Source of the DNA: Clostridium sp. CAG:411
GTDB lineage: Bacteria; Bacillota; Clostridia; Lachnospirales; Lachnospiraceae
Assembly (NCBI GenBank): GCA_000437275.1
Contig: FR899723.1
Span: 25,298-81,720, forward strand
Length of the DNA: 56,423 bases
Direction: 5' to 3'
Of the stretch, positions 15,663 to 23,566 are shown piece by piece (the first letter of the stretch is position 1; each line of letters opens with the position of its first letter). The translations under genes were made by a program, and so were the position numbers. The notes under the pieces were generated by a model that was not told where the DNA came from, searched no databases, and saw nothing but the letters and a program-made list of their open reading frames with translations.

Positions 15663-16901
15663 ATGGAACGACTTATTTATCATATTGATGTAAATAATGC
15701 ATTTTTAAGCTGGGAAGCTTTACAACGATTACAAGACGACCCAACCTCAATTGATATTCGAACCATTCCTTCTGCAATTTGTGGCGACCCACAAAAGCGT
15801 CACGGTATTATTTTAGCAAAATCTCTCCTGGCAAAGCAATACCATATTTCAACAGCAGAAACCATTCAAAGTGCTTTAAAAAAATGTCCGCAACTTCAAT
15901 TATTTCCTTCCAGATATCATGTATATCAGCAATATTCTAATAATTTTCACAAATTGCTGACACAATATACCGATTGCATTGAACCATTTTCCATTGATGA
16001 AGCATTTTTAGATATGACAAGTTCTTACCATCTGTTTGGAGACAAAATCTCTACCGCTCAGTTAATTCAGACTACCATTTATAATACCTTTGGCTTTACA
16101 GTAAATATTGGTATTTCCACTAACAAAGTATTAGCCAAAATGGCTTCTGATTTTGAAAAGCCTTTCAAAATTCATACCTTATTTCCTGATGAAATCGCAG
16201 AAAAATTGTGGCCGCTCCCAATAGAACGTCTGCTTTTTGCTGGAAAATCTACTTGTCAAAAATTGAAACTATTAGGTATTCACACGATTGGTGACTTAGC
16301 AAATACAGAGCCATCCTACTTAATCCCACATCTAGGGAAAAACGGGATGCAACTATATCAATATGCAAACGGAATCGACAACACACCTGTTTGTCCAGAA
16401 CGCCCAGATGCCAAAGGATACAGCAATAGCATTACCATAGATCATGATGTTACCAAACAGGCAGAGGCAAAACAAATTTTACTATCCTTGTGCGAAACAA
16501 TTGGTTTTAGACTAAGAAAGGACGAGAAATCTGCCACTTGTCTTTCCGTACAAATAAAAGATTGTTTTTTCAAAACCAAAAGTAAACAATGTACCCTACC
16601 AGAAGCAACCAATCACTCTCAAAAATTATATGAACTAACCTGTACTTTATTTGATGCATTATGGGACCATCATACACCCATTCGTTTATTAAGCGTTCAT
16701 GCAACAAAACTTTCTGACACTTCTTATGAGCAATTGAGCCTGTTTAACACAGCACATGCACATAATAATAGTAATTTAGATCACGCTCTTGATGAAATTC
16801 GTAATAAATTTGGTTCGGATTCCATCATGCGAGCCAGTTTTCTAAATACGAACTATGACCCAATCGTCAAACGCCATGCCAATAAAGACAAGAAAAAATA
16901 A
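15663..16901 (+). CDS. Y-family DNA polymerase (DinB/UmuC type)
   Basis: Error-prone translesion DNA polymerase, 412 residues. The palm carries the first metal site in HIDVNNAF (7-14) with Asp9, and the catalytic SIDEAFLD at 110-117. The thumb has the helix-hairpin-helix pattern LLGIHTIGDLA near 201-211, and a little-finger domain follows at about 245-350. Phe14 occupies the steric-gate region. AGGAGG precedes the ATG. It is one of few plus-strand genes here. A possible LexA box upstream would fit damage-induced expression. It lacks an obvious beta-clamp peptide that I can name with certainty, although QLSLF near 358-362 in the C-terminal tail fits that motif well. Confidence 0.93.
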   Translation: MERLIYHIDVNNAFLSWEALQRLQDDPTSIDIRTIPSAICGDPQKRHGIILAKSLLAKQYHISTAETIQSALKKCPQLQLFPSRYHVYQQYSNNFHKLLTQYTDCIEPFSIDEAFLDMTSSYHLFGDKISTAQLIQTTIYNTFGFTVNIGISTNKVLAKMASDFEKPFKIHTLFPDEIAEKLWPLPIERLLFAGKSTCQKLKLLGIHTIGDLANTEPSYLIPHLGKNGMQLYQYANGIDNTPVCPERPDAKGYSNSITIDHDVTKQAEAKQILLSLCETIGFRLRKDEKSATCLSVQIKDCFFKTKSKQCTLPEATNHSQKLYELTCTLFDALWDHHTPIRLLSVHATKLSDTSYEQLSLFNTAHAHNNSNLDHALDEIRNKFGSDSIMRASFLNTNYDPIVKRHANKDKKK

Positions 16902-16921
16902 AATTTCTTTAAACATAAAAA

Positions 16922-16950
16922 TGCCAGAAGACTACTTTCATCTCCTGGCA
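16922..16950. terminator. Shared terminator between polymerase and lysozyme genes
   Basis: TGCCAG (16922-16927) pairs with CTGGCA (16945-16950), extended by AGA/TCT past one mismatch. Convergent genes end on both sides, and T-rich runs follow in both directions. Confidence 0.65.
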
Positions 16951-16956
16951 CTTTTG

Positions 16957-18825
16957 CTACTTTTTATTAATTTTTCTTGTTACTCCATAATTGCCATACC
17001 AAGACTTTCCATCCAACTTTTTGTATGCACATAGTCGAATATAATAGACTTTTCCCTTTTTAAGTCCTGAAATGGTATAGGATTTTTTCGCCTTATTATT
17101 TAAAGTTGCTATCATTTTATATCCACTTTTTGGTGAGGTAGATAGGTAAATAATATATCCTTGTGCGCTATTTGTGGTATTCCATTTAATAACCGCCTTT
17201 GTCGCTGATATGCGAGATACACTCTTTACCTTTACGGTATTAGGCTTTGTTATTGTAGACAAATTCGTACTATTTCCGAATGTCTTCTTACCGTCCACCG
17301 TTTTATACGCAGCAATCCTAAACTGATATTTTGTTCCTGCTTTTAACTTCTTTCCATCTACCTTTGTTACTTCTAGACTTTGCTTTGAGGCAGAAATGCT
17401 TTTTAATGTAACATATTTTTTCTGTGCTGTATTGTAATAATAAATTCGATATCCCGTTACACCGCTTACCTTCTTCCAAGACAACTTAATCTTTTCTTTG
17501 GTTACTGCCTGATATGTAAAATTTTTAACCTTTCCAACTGAAATAACAGGCGTCGCTGTTGGTGCAGGCGTTTGTGTTACTTTCACTGTTGCTGTCGGTT
17601 TCGGTGTTTGTGTCACTGCAGGTTTTGCCGTTTCCGTTGGCATGATGGTAGCTGTTGGTGTAGGTTCTTTTGTTGGTGTTTCCGTTGGTGTTGGAATTGG
17701 CGTAATACTACTTCCAGTCGTTATTTCTGGAGTCTGTGTGGTCGGTGTCATTGTAATAGTTGGTGTTGCTGGTGCAATTGTACTCTTTCCATCATCAACA
17801 GATGGACCGCTCGTTGCTGTCGGTGTCTGTGTGATTGCAGGAGAAGTAGTTACTTGTGGTTGATCAACTTTTGAAACTGTAATCTTACAGGTATCAAATA
17901 TCTGATTATCCTCTTTTGAAGTTGCTCGTACTGTCGCTGTTCCCTCTGCCAGTGCTGTCACAACCCCATCCTTCACACTAACAACTGTATCTGCATCTGT
18001 TGTCCATATAATATTCTTTTCAAATGCATTTTTCGGTAACACCTGTGCATTTAATTGTACACTCTCACCAGCTTTTAATGTACAAGTTTTCTCTTCTAAT
18101 TCTATGTCTGAAACTTCACAGGCAACATCTGTACCAATCAGATAATCCATATCTACATTTCCAGAAATGCCATTTACGCTTCCCTTCGAGCTATATTGCC
18201 ACATATGATAACTTTTTGAATAACCACAGTATGTATTATATCGAGCTACCCATCTTGGATAATTATCAAACGCTGCATCCGTCAAATAATCATTAAACAT
18301 GGAATAGCTAGAATAAATCCCCACTTCATAACCCGCTTCTTCAATTACGTCAGCAAATGCCTGTGCTATTTTTCCTAATTTAGCTTTTGTTAAACTTTTC
18401 TGGGAACTATCTTCTATATCATAATATACAGGATACTGCAAATCATAATCCTCAATCAAACGAAGTACGTGCTTTGCTTCCCCTACTGCTTTTGCTTCTG
18501 TCGTTGCATAGGAATATAAATACACTCCAAATGGTATTCCTAGTTCTGTACAGGCATCCGCATTTTCCTCCCACATAAGATCATCCTGATTTACCAAATC
18601 CTGTCCAAAACCACAACGAAGAATCGCATAATCAATTCCAGCTGCTTTTACTTTCGACCAATTGATGGTTCCCTGATGATAACTTACATCAATTCCCTTT
18701 AATCGTATATCTTCTTTTGTAGCAGCTTGCGCTCCTATCTTTCCCCCTTGCCATAAGCCATTTACGCTAACCATAACAATACTCATAATCACACATGTTA
18801 GCTTCTTCCAATATGCTTTCTTCAT
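16957..18825 (-). CDS. Secreted GH25 lysozyme with Big2 and fibronectin III domains
   Basis: Extracellular peptidoglycan hydrolase, 622 residues. A signal peptide covers about 1-35. The GH25 domain (about 42-235) starts GIDVSYHQG (44-52) and carries the DIE catalytic motif (Asp136, Glu138). A Big2-type Ig-like domain lies at about 240-320. A Thr/Pro-rich linker with repeated TPT and TATP units spans about 325-440. Two fibronectin type III domains end the protein (about 445-530 and 535-615). GGGGAGG stands before the ATG at 18825. GH25 enzymes cleave the MurNAc-GlcNAc bond. The linker suggests a cell-wall-spanning or exposed enzyme. No sortase motif is visible. Confidence 0.93.
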   Translation of the reverse strand: MKKAYWKKLTCVIMSIVMVSVNGLWQGGKIGAQAATKEDIRLKGIDVSYHQGTINWSKVKAAGIDYAILRCGFGQDLVNQDDLMWEENADACTELGIPFGVYLYSYATTEAKAVGEAKHVLRLIEDYDLQYPVYYDIEDSSQKSLTKAKLGKIAQAFADVIEEAGYEVGIYSSYSMFNDYLTDAAFDNYPRWVARYNTYCGYSKSYHMWQYSSKGSVNGISGNVDMDYLIGTDVACEVSDIELEEKTCTLKAGESVQLNAQVLPKNAFEKNIIWTTDADTVVSVKDGVVTALAEGTATVRATSKEDNQIFDTCKITVSKVDQPQVTTSPAITQTPTATSGPSVDDGKSTIAPATPTITMTPTTQTPEITTGSSITPIPTPTETPTKEPTPTATIMPTETAKPAVTQTPKPTATVKVTQTPAPTATPVISVGKVKNFTYQAVTKEKIKLSWKKVSGVTGYRIYYYNTAQKKYVTLKSISASKQSLEVTKVDGKKLKAGTKYQFRIAAYKTVDGKKTFGNSTNLSTITKPNTVKVKSVSRISATKAVIKWNTTNSAQGYIIYLSTSPKSGYKMIATLNNKAKKSYTISGLKKGKVYYIRLCAYKKLDGKSWYGNYGVTRKINKK

Positions 18826-18934
18826 AAAAACCTCCCCTATTTTTCTCTTGTCTGCAATCAAACAAAGTAGACAAATAAATTTGTACATCTTTGCAAATCA
18901 TTTTTTATGATAGGATAACTGTTCTTATAAGATA

Positions 18935-18970
18935 GCAAAGAGTTGTCACAAAAGTGTGGCAACTCTCTGC
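18935..18970 (-). terminator. Terminator of fhs
   Basis: Arms 18935-18950 and 18955-18970 form a 16-bp stem with a few mismatches and a four-base loop, 30 bp beyond fhs. Confidence 0.7.
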
Positions 18971-19000
18971 TTCTTCCCATATCTATTTTTATACAAGTTT

Positions 19001-20671
19001 TTAGAATAATCCTGTAATTACTCCATCATCATTTACATCAATACCTTCTGCCGCTGGTTTCTTTGGCAATCCAGGCATTGTCATAACAGTTCCTGTAATT
19101 GCAACCACAAATCCTGCTCCTGCATTTACATATACCTCACGAATATTAATGCTGAAATCTTGTGGTCTTCCAAGTTTCTTTGGATCATCTGATAAAGAAT
19201 ACTGATTTTTCGCCATACATATTGGAAGATCACCATACCCCAATTCTTCCAAACGCTGAATTGCTTTTGTTGCAGCTACATCATAAGTCACACCTGATGC
19301 ACCATAGATTTCTTTTGCAATGGTTTCAATCTTATCTTTAATCGCAAGCTTTGTATCGTAAAGTGGTTTGAAATGACTTTCCTTTTTCTCGATTGCCTCA
19401 ACAACCTTTTCTGCTAAAGCGATACCGCCTTCTCCACCTTTTTCCCATACTTGCGCCAAAGCAAATTCGCAACCTCTTGCTTCACAAAATTCTTTTACAA
19501 AATCAAGCTCTGCCTGCGTATCTGTAATAAATTGGTTTAATGTCACAACACAAGGTACACCAAACTTTTGTACATTTTCGATGTGTTTTTCTAAGTTTGC
19601 AATACCTTTCTTTAAGGCTTCCAAATTCTCTTGATTTAACTCTTCCTTAGCTACCCCACCATTATACTTTAATGCACGGACAGTGGCTACTAATACTACG
19701 GCACTTGGCTTTAAACCTGCCATACGGCACTTGATATCAAAGAACTTTTCTGCTCCTAAATCTGCTCCAAATCCTGCCTCTGTCACAACATAATCTGCTA
19801 ATTTTAATGCAGTCTTTGTGGCACGAACACTATTGCATCCATGCGCGATATTGGCAAATGGTCCACCGTGCACAAGAGCAGGTGTATTTTCTAACGTCTG
19901 AATTACGTTTGGTTTGATTGCATCTTTTAACAATGCAGCCATTGCACCAACTGCATTTAATTGTTTTGCAGTAACCGGCTCTCCATCGTATGTATAAGCA
20001 ACGATAATTCTTCCTAAACGCTCTTTTAAATCTTTCATATCATTAGCAAGACAAAGAATTGCCATAATCTCAGAAGCAACTGTAATGATAAAATGGTCTT
20101 CACGTACAACACCATCTACTTTTCTTCCAAGACCAACTACAATATTTCTCAACACACGATCATTCATATCCACGCAACGTTTCCATACTACCTGATTAGG
20201 ATCAATATGTAACAAATTTCCCTGTTGCAAATGGTTGTCTAGCATAGCAGCAAGCAAGTTGTTTGCTGAAGTGATTGCATGAAAGTCACCAGTAAAATGA
20301 AGATTTAAATCTTCCATTGGAACAACTTGTGAATTTCCACCACCTGCTGCTCCTCCTTTAATACCAAAACAAGGTCCCAAAGAAGGTTCACGAAGAGCAA
20401 TAACAGCCTTCTTATTTAACTTGTCAAATGCCTGTCCCAAACCTACCGTAATTGTAGTCTTTCCCTCACCTGCCGGTGTAGGATTGATAGCTGTAACTAA
20501 AATTAACTTTCCGTCTTCCCTATCTTTTACCTGTTCCCATAACTCATCTGTAAGTTTTGCCTTATACTTTCCATACAATTCTAAATCATCCATAGAAATA
20601 GAAAGCTTCTTTGTTACCTCATGAATTGGAAGCATTTTTGCTTCCTGTGCAATTTCAATATCACTTTTCAA
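19001..20671 (-). CDS. fhs: Formate-tetrahydrofolate ligase
   Basis: Joins formate to tetrahydrofolate with ATP to give 10-formyl-THF, feeding one-carbon metabolism and, in acetogens, the methyl branch of the Wood-Ljungdahl route. The 556 residues match the family length. The nucleotide loop PTPAGEGKTT is at 64-73, followed by LREPSLGPCFGIKGGAAGGG (about 94-113). The start is TTG: GGAGG lies eight bases before it and no ATG is well placed. A strong TTGACA-17-TATAAT promoter precedes it inside the spacer from the peptidase gene, so it is transcribed on its own. No other Wood-Ljungdahl gene is in view. Confidence 0.98.
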   Translation of the reverse strand: MKSDIEIAQEAKMLPIHEVTKKLSISMDDLELYGKYKAKLTDELWEQVKDREDGKLILVTAINPTPAGEGKTTITVGLGQAFDKLNKKAVIALREPSLGPCFGIKGGAAGGGNSQVVPMEDLNLHFTGDFHAITSANNLLAAMLDNHLQQGNLLHIDPNQVVWKRCVDMNDRVLRNIVVGLGRKVDGVVREDHFIITVASEIMAILCLANDMKDLKERLGRIIVAYTYDGEPVTAKQLNAVGAMAALLKDAIKPNVIQTLENTPALVHGGPFANIAHGCNSVRATKTALKLADYVVTEAGFGADLGAEKFFDIKCRMAGLKPSAVVLVATVRALKYNGGVAKEELNQENLEALKKGIANLEKHIENVQKFGVPCVVTLNQFITDTQAELDFVKEFCEARGCEFALAQVWEKGGEGGIALAEKVVEAIEKKESHFKPLYDTKLAIKDKIETIAKEIYGASGVTYDVAATKAIQRLEELGYGDLPICMAKNQYSLSDDPKKLGRPQDFSINIREVYVNAGAGFVVAITGTVMTMPGLPKKPAAEGIDVNDDGVITGLF

Positions 20672-20709
20672 ACCAATTACCTCCGAACTTTTTTATTTGC
20701 ATAGTTTTC

Positions 20710-20738
20710 ATTATAACAGACCCTATAAGCACTGTCAA
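20710..20738 (-). promoter_or_regulatory. Promoter of fhs
   Basis: TTGACA (20733-20738), 17-bp spacer, TATAAT (20710-20715): consensus at both boxes. Confidence 0.85.
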
Positions 20739-20743
20739 AATAA

Positions 20744-21388
20744 TTACACCCAATAAACCCAAATATTTTTTATCTGTGATTGTATTTCTGTAAAGGTCCA
20801 TGTACGTTCACTATTTTTCTTGCTATTGGGATCCCTTACTTTAAATCCCTTATCTGTATAATCACAAAGTACAATAAAATGTCCTGTTCTTGTAAAATGT
20901 CCAGGTCCCATACTACAAATAATAACTCCACCTTTTTTTAGTTCTTCCTTCATTTGAGTTTCATTTTTTTTAATCTGCTTTACCTTCAAACCTAATTTTT
21001 TTGCGCCCTCACTCATAAGAGTCCAAGCTGTTTTTCCACCCACTATATAATGATTCTTTGTACTAAAATCTGCCATCCAAGCTGGTGTCTTTTTCTCATC
21101 CTTTTTCAAATATACAGTTACCATAGACAAGCAAGTTGGTCCACAGCCAGAATCTTTCATATTCCCATTTGCATATTTTTTATCCTCCCATTGTTCATCC
21201 CATTGAAAATACAGGGGTACTTCCTTCATGGCAACGGTATCTTTCTCAATCTGAACTGTCCCAGTAACTTTTTTTAACACTTCCGGTGGTGCATCACCAG
21301 AAACATATACTAACAGTACCATAAACAAGATACAAAAAAATACAAGAATACTTACTGTATATGACTTACCATCTTGTTTTGCTTTCAT
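20744..21388 (-). CDS. Membrane-anchored C39-like cysteine peptidase
   Basis: A 214-residue protein with one N-terminal membrane segment (about 11-30), so the enzyme domain should face outside. The papain-like C39 fold is marked by DSGCGPTC (79-86, nucleophile Cys82), GHFIVL with His171, and DPNS with Asp187, the usual Cys-His-Asp triad. There is no ABC transporter domain, so it is not a bacteriocin exporter of the ordinary kind. GGAGG stands before the ATG. It is collinear with, and 162 bp downstream of, a small Cys-rich protein gene and two ATP-grasp genes. The substrate is unknown. Confidence 0.85.
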   Translation of the reverse strand: MKAKQDGKSYTVSILVFFCILFMVLLVYVSGDAPPEVLKKVTGTVQIEKDTVAMKEVPLYFQWDEQWEDKKYANGNMKDSGCGPTCLSMVTVYLKKDEKKTPAWMADFSTKNHYIVGGKTAWTLMSEGAKKLGLKVKQIKKNETQMKEELKKGGVIICSMGPGHFTRTGHFIVLCDYTDKGFKVRDPNSKKNSERTWTFTEIQSQIKNIWVYWV

Positions 21389-21550
21389 GGAATCTTTCCT
21401 CCATCTTTTGTATTTTTTAGATATTTGCGAAACTCTATTTCATTCTCACTTTTTGTGCAAAATTCATATATCCTCGCAAGGAACTCCTTCACTCCTGAAT
21501 TTCACACCTGTCTATTGCAATTTTAATTTATCATATGACAACAATCCGAC

Positions 21551-21733
21551 TTACATCTGTTTTCGTACAATCTTATATTCGTCACCCAGTCTAAAATAAG
21601 GACAATTATCAAAGGTATTTGTCAAAAATCGCCCCATCTCATCCTGATCTAAGTCCATATCACATATGTAACATTCATATTCTTCATCATAAATAAAATT
21701 CATACACACATCACAATTCGATTGTCCAGTCAT
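21551..21733 (-). CDS. Small Cys-rich protein, DUF6472-like
   Basis: A 60-residue protein with C7-x2-C10, C21-x2-C24 and C44, the pattern of a small metal-binding domain, and many acidic residues. It ends FRLGDEYKIVRKQM. I believe it belongs to DUF6472, a family of Lachnospiraceae with no assigned role. GGGAAGG lies seven bases before the ATG. It follows the second ATP-grasp gene by 25 bp, so it is probably in the same operon. It could be a substrate of, or a partner to, the ligases, but this is speculation. Confidence 0.75.
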   Translation of the reverse strand: MTGQSNCDVCMNFIYDEEYECYICDMDLDQDEMGRFLTNTFDNCPYFRLGDEYKIVRKQM

Positions 21734-21758
21734 GTGACTACCTTCCCTTCTTTTCGCT

Positions 21759-22613
21759 TCATTTTATTTGTTCCAATATAAATTGCAGATATTTTTCCAC
21801 CAAATTGATAGAGGTAAGTTGATACAGCATTCTGGCACCAACTACATCTTCAATCTCATTAAATAAAAATTTTCCTTTTTCATCAACTAAAAAGTCAATG
21901 CCTACCAAACCAAAAGAAAACTGCTCCATTATTTTTTTCACGAATGAAATATTTTCATCCGATAAGGTGTACAAAGACACCTCTCCGCCCAGAGAATAAT
22001 TCGACTTAAATCCCTCTTTTGCTGTTCGACATACGGCTGCCAGTATTGTATCCCCCAGTACATACACTCTGACATCTTTTCCGCCCTCTATCAATGGCTG
22101 TACCACCACATCTGCATTCTTTATGCCATGAAAAATCTGCTCTTTATCCTGCTCTCTTTTTAAAAATACCTGTGTACCTCCATGTCCTGCCACAGCCTTA
22201 ATAATACTGTTTTCATCAATGTTATCCCAGTCTGTTGCCAGTTGCTCAGCAGTTAAAAATATGGCATCTGCCATAGGAATCCCTTTACCCGCCAAAAATG
22301 CATATGTCTTTGCCTTATTATTTGCAATTTCTGCCACCTTTGCCTGATTAAATAAAGGTACTCCTGTCTGTTCTAACATAAAAGATATATCTGGATTTAT
22401 TGTTCTGCATATGGTAAAATTCGGAAATTCCATTTGCTGTCCCTTATAAAAAACAACCATCTTTTCCTTTTGTATTCCAAACGATAGAAATTCTGCATAC
22501 AACAATTTTATTTGAATTCCCAGTTTTTCTCCTTCTTCTATATGCATGGAAATATAGGATGCATTTCGTTCTGCTCCTTCCTGGTCATAAATTAACCAGC
22601 CTGTCTTTTTCAT
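21759..22613 (-). CDS. ATP-grasp ligase, RimK-like (second of a pair)
   Basis: A 284-residue ATP-grasp protein. The pre-ATP-grasp N-terminal domain covers about 1-95. The ATP-grasp fold follows, with the FNQAKVAEIANNKAKTYAFL region near 88-107, a glycine-rich phosphate loop AVAGHGGTQVF near 139-149, and the Mg-binding acidic residues in GIDFLVDEKGKFLFNEIE near 239-256. The final NEIED replaces the more usual NEVN. GAGGTG before the ATG at 22613 sets the start. It lies 41 bp after its paralogue. RimK-like ligases add amino acids to carboxyl groups of proteins, cofactors or peptides. The substrate is not known. Confidence 0.85.
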   Translation of the reverse strand: MKKTGWLIYDQEGAERNASYISMHIEEGEKLGIQIKLLYAEFLSFGIQKEKMVVFYKGQQMEFPNFTICRTINPDISFMLEQTGVPLFNQAKVAEIANNKAKTYAFLAGKGIPMADAIFLTAEQLATDWDNIDENSIIKAVAGHGGTQVFLKREQDKEQIFHGIKNADVVVQPLIEGGKDVRVYVLGDTILAAVCRTAKEGFKSNYSLGGEVSLYTLSDENISFVKKIMEQFSFGLVGIDFLVDEKGKFLFNEIEDVVGARMLYQLTSINLVEKYLQFILEQIK

Positions 22614-22654
22614 ACTAAAACACCTCGCATTCATTCTTCACTTATAAAACGCTC

Positions 22655-23554
22655 CTAGTTTTCCTTTTTGCTTTCATGTAATGTAACAATTCGTTCCATA
22701 ATATAGTCTGCAGTATTTACACCTGTACAGTCATATATATTTTTAAAATGTGCGTTTGAATTTACCTCACATACAAGGTATTTCCCCGCTTTATCAAACA
22801 ACAAATCAACTCCGGCAAATTCTACTTTCAAAATTTTACAGCACTGCACCGCAATGTTTTGTTCTTCTTTTGAAGGATCATAAGGCCGCATACTACCTCC
22901 ATTTGTAATATTGGCTCGAAAATCTCCCGGCTTTGCTCTTCTTTCCATAGCTGCCACAACCTGGTCTCCTACCACCTGCAAACGAACATCCCTTCCATCT
23001 GCTTCTTCAATAAATCTTTGAAATAAAAATGGTACTCCCTGCAACTGCTTCACTCGTTCTATTACACTTTCAAATGTATTGCATAGATACACTTGCTGTC
23101 CAAAAGAGCCAAAGCACTCTTTTATTACCAAAGGTAGCCCTATTTGTTCAATCACCTGTTCAACAAAGTCCAGATTGGTATAACCAATGTTAGCATATGT
23201 CATTGGCGCAATAATTGTATCAGGCATTAGAATATGCTCTCCTGATAGGTACATATGTGTCAACGCCTTATTATCACAGGCTTCAATGCCAAATGATGAA
23301 TTATATACTAAAAACCCCAATTCTTCCAACGTCTTTGCCAACATTACGTCTTTATCCCAAAACAAAATAAAATCCACCGTAGAGGCCTGCCCTAACAGGG
23401 CAAGCCGATTATGAATACAACTAGAAAGTAACTCTGCATTTGTCTTTATTTCAAGTTCAATTGCATGTTTTTTTCCAGCCTCACATAACCACTGGTGGAT
23501 TTCATCAAATTTCTTTTGTTTTAAAAAGGCGTTTACTACAAGCCATGCCTTCAT
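22655..23554 (-). CDS. ATP-grasp ligase, RimK-like (first of a pair)
   Basis: A 299-residue ATP-grasp protein with an N-terminal domain of about 95 residues, the NKALTHMYLSGEHILMPDT entry segment, the loop KECFGSFGQQVYL near 145-157, RDVRLQVVG near 188-196 and the metal-binding end FAGVDLLFDKAGKYLVCEVN near 244-263, which ends in the canonical EVNSN. This is close to RimK and to lysine/alpha-aminoadipate ligases. GGAGG stands seven bases before the ATG. It lies 12 bp after ftsK, so it is probably read from the ftsK promoter. It is a distant relative of the next gene, and the two may act one after the other. Confidence 0.87.
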   Translation of the reverse strand: MKAWLVVNAFLKQKKFDEIHQWLCEAGKKHAIELEIKTNAELLSSCIHNRLALLGQASTVDFILFWDKDVMLAKTLEELGFLVYNSSFGIEACDNKALTHMYLSGEHILMPDTIIAPMTYANIGYTNLDFVEQVIEQIGLPLVIKECFGSFGQQVYLCNTFESVIERVKQLQGVPFLFQRFIEEADGRDVRLQVVGDQVVAAMERRAKPGDFRANITNGGSMRPYDPSKEEQNIAVQCCKILKVEFAGVDLLFDKAGKYLVCEVNSNAHFKNIYDCTGVNTADYIMERIVTLHESKKEN

Positions 23555-23566
23555 TTTTCTTCCTCC

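Noticed and set aside
17572..17874. Plus-strand frames rich in Cys or Val opposite the lysozyme linker
   Set aside because: They are the reverse reading of the Thr/Pro-rich linker codons; low complexity explains them.
22655..23554. Reading the ATP-grasp pair as a known RiPP (microviridin/graspetide) cluster
   Set aside because: No precursor with a graspetide core, no transporter and no GNAT partner is adjacent; kept only as an open idea in the findings.
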